A stretch of 64,000 bases of DNA, taken from Propionibacteriaceae bacterium (GTDB taxonomy: Bacteria; Actinomycetota; Actinomycetes; Propionibacteriales; Propionibacteriaceae). Within the stretch, counting starts at the first letter, position 1, and every line of letters starts with the position of its first letter. The notes below the pieces were generated by a model. The model worked only from the letters and a program-made list of their open reading frames with translations. It had not been told where the DNA came from and searched no databases. The translations under genes and the position numbers were made by a program. The stretch lies in assembly GCA_031267645.1 (NCBI GenBank), contig JAIRYW010000075.1, positions 62,001-126,000 of the forward strand, in the 5' to 3' direction. Shown here piece after piece: positions 61,169 to 64,000 of this stretch.

Positions 61169-62752
61169 ATGAGCCAAGCTTCCGGCCCGCCGCCGGCCGA
61201 CCGTCCTGAGCCCGGTCAGGCCGCCGCGCTCACCTCGGTGCCCCGGCGCCTGCGCTGGGGGGCGGTCTTGAGCGTGGCGGCCTTGGTCTTGGTCGCCTTC
61301 GTCGGTTCGACCTGGGCCGCCTTCGTCGACATCGAGTCGGGCGATTTCGAGGTCGGGGTGACGATTCCGCCGCGGCCGAAACTGACCCCCCAGGGCTCTT
61401 CCTTGGCCGGCACGGCCTTGGCTATCGACGACCAGGGCCGGGCCGTCATCTGGGGTCAGCGCGGCTATAACATTTCGGGCACCGGCGTGGAAACCGTCAC
61501 GGCCACCACGCCAGCCTCGGTGGTGGCTTTGCCGGCGGGTCGGACCATTGAGATTCTGACCGGCGGCAGCAATGAGGGCACCTACGCAGGGAATTCCACC
61601 TTCGTGGTGGCCTTGGACAACCAGGGCCAGATCTGGACCTGGGGCTTCTCGGCAAGTGAATACTTCTTGGGCGGGCGCCAACCCACGACTGAGTACCCCC
61701 TGAGCAAGCCGGGCCCGGTCAATCTGCCCGACCGGGTGGTCGACGTCAAAACCACCACCCAATCGACGATCGTGTTGACGGCGGGCGGCGACGTCTACAC
61801 CTGGGGCAAGAACGTGTACGCCATGACCGGTCAAGGGTCCAGCATCAACTCCGCCACCCCGCGCCGCATCTTGACCGGCGTCCACTCCATCGGCGCCGGT
61901 TATTGGGCCGGCTGGGCCGTGGCCGCCCCCGGTTGGACCAAGGTGACCTATGCTTCGGAAGCGGATGCGGTCGGCAGCCAGTCGGCCAAACAAACCAGTG
62001 GCGGACTGCTCTTCTGGGGTCGGCAGGACACCACCTTCGGTGGTGGTTCAGCCGGCGACGGACGAGTCGGGGGGAATTATCACTCGCCTGGCCTGGTGGC
62101 CTCCAGCAGCCCGCTGGCCGTGGCTTTGGCGGCCGGCACGGCCGCCGGCGACGACAACGTCACCTTGGGTGTGCGGGCCGGCTCCAAACGAGACGGCGGC
62201 ACCTTCCAGCAGATGACGGGGTCTTTTGCCGGCAATCAGTTCCGTCTGCGCGACGGTTCGACCTACCTCTGGGGCAACAGCCCGCGATTCGCCACCGGTA
62301 GCAATGTCTCGATGACGACCGGCCTTAGCGACTACATTCCCCAGTTGGTCAAAGTGGGCCGCCCGATCGTTCAGATCTCCACCTCCGTCGACATCATCTT
62401 CTTGCGCGACGACAGTGGCACGGTCTGGATGTACGGCAGTCGCGCCAATTCGGGGCAGTACCCTAACGCCAGCGGGGTTCCGCAGGATCGCGCCGCAGGC
62501 GACATCAGGGTTCCGACTCGCATCGACGGCGGCACGGCTTACCCTGGCTGGGCCGCCCAAGGCGTGATTGACATCGTCGGATCCGGTATCAACACCTTCC
62601 TGCGGCGCAGTGACGGCAGTTTTTGGATCGTCTGCGGGGCTTCGGTTTCCGCTCCTACCAAAAACGGCGCAGCTGTGGTGCGTAACTACCTGGACAGCCG
62701 TAACAGCATCTCAGTTGACTACGTTCGGCCTTTGACCCAGCTCAACCTCTGA
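61169..62752 (+). CDS. Secreted RCC1-repeat protein with SipW-type signal, paralogue 2
   Basis: A 527-residue tandem paralogue of the preceding gene, with the same plan: short leader, LSVAALVLVAFVGSTWAAFV then DIESGDFEVGV, then RCC1-like units (GRAVIWGQRG, GQIWTWGFSA, GDVYTWGKN, GSTYLWGNS, GTVWMYGSRA). About 70 bases around the signal (59528-59597 and 61271-61340) are nearly identical between the two genes, while the propeller regions have diverged more. The gap between the genes is 167 bases. No SipW-type peptidase gene is in the window. Confidence 0.75.
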   Translation: MSQASGPPPADRPEPGQAAALTSVPRRLRWGAVLSVAALVLVAFVGSTWAAFVDIESGDFEVGVTIPPRPKLTPQGSSLAGTALAIDDQGRAVIWGQRGYNISGTGVETVTATTPASVVALPAGRTIEILTGGSNEGTYAGNSTFVVALDNQGQIWTWGFSASEYFLGGRQPTTEYPLSKPGPVNLPDRVVDVKTTTQSTIVLTAGGDVYTWGKNVYAMTGQGSSINSATPRRILTGVHSIGAGYWAGWAVAAPGWTKVTYASEADAVGSQSAKQTSGGLLFWGRQDTTFGGGSAGDGRVGGNYHSPGLVASSSPLAVALAAGTAAGDDNVTLGVRAGSKRDGGTFQQMTGSFAGNQFRLRDGSTYLWGNSPRFATGSNVSMTTGLSDYIPQLVKVGRPIVQISTSVDIIFLRDDSGTVWMYGSRANSGQYPNASGVPQDRAAGDIRVPTRIDGGTAYPGWAAQGVIDIVGSGINTFLRRSDGSFWIVCGASVSAPTKNGAAVVRNYLDSRNSISVDYVRPLTQLNL

Positions 62753-62910
62753 GGCCCACCGGCCCGGCCTTTGGATCGGCAACAATCTTGTAACACGAGG
62801 GCGCTAGACCTTGGGCTAGCCTCGACGCCGCAGAGGAGCCGCCCTGAGCCGCAGGGGAGCAGCTTCTGAGTCGATGGGGCCGTCCAGCTCACCTGCCGAA
62901 AGGTCCATCC

Positions 62911-64000
62911 ATGGACACCTTCAATGACATCGTGCTCAAGATCGACGACTTCGTCTGGGGCCCCTGGCTCCTCATACCCTTGCTGGCTGGGACCGGTCTG
63001 CTGCTGACCATCCGCTTGCGCGGGATCCAGTTCACCAAACTGTGGCCGGCTTTGCGTCTGGGCTTGATCCAGCGCAAGGATTCCGGGGCTGAAGGCGACA
63101 TCTCGCACTACCAAGCCCTCACCACCGCCTTGGCCGCCACCGTCGGCGTGGGCAACATCGCCGGGGTCGCCACCGCCATCGGTGTGGGCGGGCCGGGCGC
63201 GCTGTTTTGGATGTGGGTGACCGGTCTGCTCGGCATGGCGTCGAAATACGCCGAGGCTTTCTTGGGCTCGCGCTTCCGCCAGCGCGACGCCAAGGGCGAG
63301 CAGTTCGGTGGCCCCCAGGTCTATCTGGAGCGGGCCATCAAAGGCCCCCTGGGCAAGGTGTTGGCTTTGTCTTTCGCCGTCTTCGGCGCCCTGGCCGCTT
63401 TCGGCATCGGCAATATGACTCAGGTCAACACGGTCGCCTCCCAGATGAAGGACACCTTCGGGGTGGCTCCGCTGGTCACCGGCTTGGTGGTGGTCGGTTT
63501 CGTCGGCTTGGTCCTGTTGGGCGGCATCAAGCGGATCGGCCAGGTCACGGCCGGCTTCGTGCCGGTCATGATCCTGTTCTACATCGCCGGTGGCACGATC
63601 GTCTTGGTCATGAACGCCAGCCAATTGCCAGCCGCCTTCGGTTTGGTCTTCAGCGACGCCTTCACCGGCACCGCCGCCAGCGGCGGCTTCATCGGCTCGA
63701 CCGTGGCTCTGGCCATCCAGAAGGGCATGGCGCGGGGCATCTTCTCGAACGAGTCGGGCATGGGCTCTTCGGCCATCGTGGCGGCCGCCGCCAAGACCAG
63801 CCACCCGGTCCGGCAGGGCTTGGTGTCGATGACGCAGACCTTCATCGACACCATCATCGTGGTCTCCTTCACCGGTCTGGTCATCATCGCCTCCGGCGCT
63901 TGGCAGCAGGCCGATCAGTACGCTGGCGCGGCTCTGACCGGTCTCGGCTTCAGCCAAGGGGCGCTGGGGCAGGCCGGCATTTACATCGTGGCCATCTCGG
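62911..64000 (+). CDS. Sodium:alanine/glycine symporter (AGCS family), 5' part
   Basis: An incomplete gene running off the window, 363 residues visible. It starts MDTFNDIVLKIDDFVWGPWL with GAAAGG before the ATG. It has the AGCS signature ALAATVGVGNIAGVATAIGVGGPGALFW and several helices, with ESGMGSSAIVAAAAKT near the end. It would import small neutral amino acids with sodium across the cytoplasmic membrane. The preceding 158 bases contain a GCTAG/CTAGC inverted repeat near 62803. Confidence 0.92.
   Translation, partial: MDTFNDIVLKIDDFVWGPWLLIPLLAGTGLLLTIRLRGIQFTKLWPALRLGLIQRKDSGAEGDISHYQALTTALAATVGVGNIAGVATAIGVGGPGALFWMWVTGLLGMASKYAEAFLGSRFRQRDAKGEQFGGPQVYLERAIKGPLGKVLALSFAVFGALAAFGIGNMTQVNTVASQMKDTFGVAPLVTGLVVVGFVGLVLLGGIKRIGQVTAGFVPVMILFYIAGGTIVLVMNASQLPAAFGLVFSDAFTGTAASGGFIGSTVALAIQKGMARGIFSNESGMGSSAIVAAAAKTSHPVRQGLVSMTQTFIDTIIVVSFTGLVIIASGAWQQADQYAGAALTGLGFSQGALGQAGIYIVAIS

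Overview
The window is high-GC DNA with dense, short-spaced genes, frequent GTG starts, ATGA/GTGA stop-start overlaps and strong AGGAGG ribosome binding sites. DtxR/IdeR-type iron boxes, a DLW-39 family small gene, a LysM-BTAD membrane regulator and the remnant of a propionibacterial-type surface-anchor domain point to an actinobacterium, probably Propionibacteriaceae-like. That placement is inference.

Layout. (1) 1-21 kb: an iron-regulated metal or metallophore uptake region. A perfect IdeR box (5808-5826) precedes a leftward operon: ECF S component, a single protein fusing both ECF ATPases to the T permease, and a SAM methyltransferase. A saccharopine-dehydrogenase-like gene converges on the methyltransferase. 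A second IdeR box (13967-13985) precedes two coupled IrtA/IrtB-type ABC half-transporters. Between the boxes lie a prenylcysteine-oxidase-like flavoprotein with an MFS transporter, a rhuM pseudogene, and an FGGY kinase with a glycerol-1-phosphate dehydrogenase-like gene. (2) 17.9-23.7 kb: a response regulator, histidine kinase and ABC (FtsX-type) operon, with an 11-bp tandem repeat at the ABC promoter. (3) 24-42 kb: accessory, defence-like DNA. It holds a DUF4143 ATPase, a surface-protein remnant, Ada, a DUF1778/GNAT toxin-antitoxin pair, a second rhuM remnant, a five-gene DUF4132-MoxR-DUF5682-VWA-SWIM operon matching the order of E. coli yehI/L/M/P/Q, an IS481 relic, and an AbiE module flanked by 57-bp direct repeats next to tRNA-Ala. 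(4) 42-52 kb: more core-like DNA with DLW-39, a NarL-type kinase, a sigma-like protein, an MFS transporter, the LysM-BTAD protein, trxB-trxA and mscL. (5) 52-59 kb: a sugar ABC importer with an intracellular GH5 enzyme and a divergent DeoR-headed regulator, then a HAD phosphatase. (6) 59-64 kb: two tandem secreted RCC1-like paralogues with a SipW-type export signal, then the start of an AGCS sodium:amino-acid symporter.

Two general oddities recur. Many conserved proteins carry minisatellite-like linkers of short repeated peptides, and several intergenic gaps hold 21-23-bp tandem arrays. Three decayed genes (two rhuM, one IS481 transposase) are each broken by an in-frame TAG.

The most promising systems for follow-up are the IdeR-regulated ECF/IrtAB locus and the YehI-L-M-P-Q-like operon. 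All family assignments are from reading motifs and remembered family features; no searches were run.
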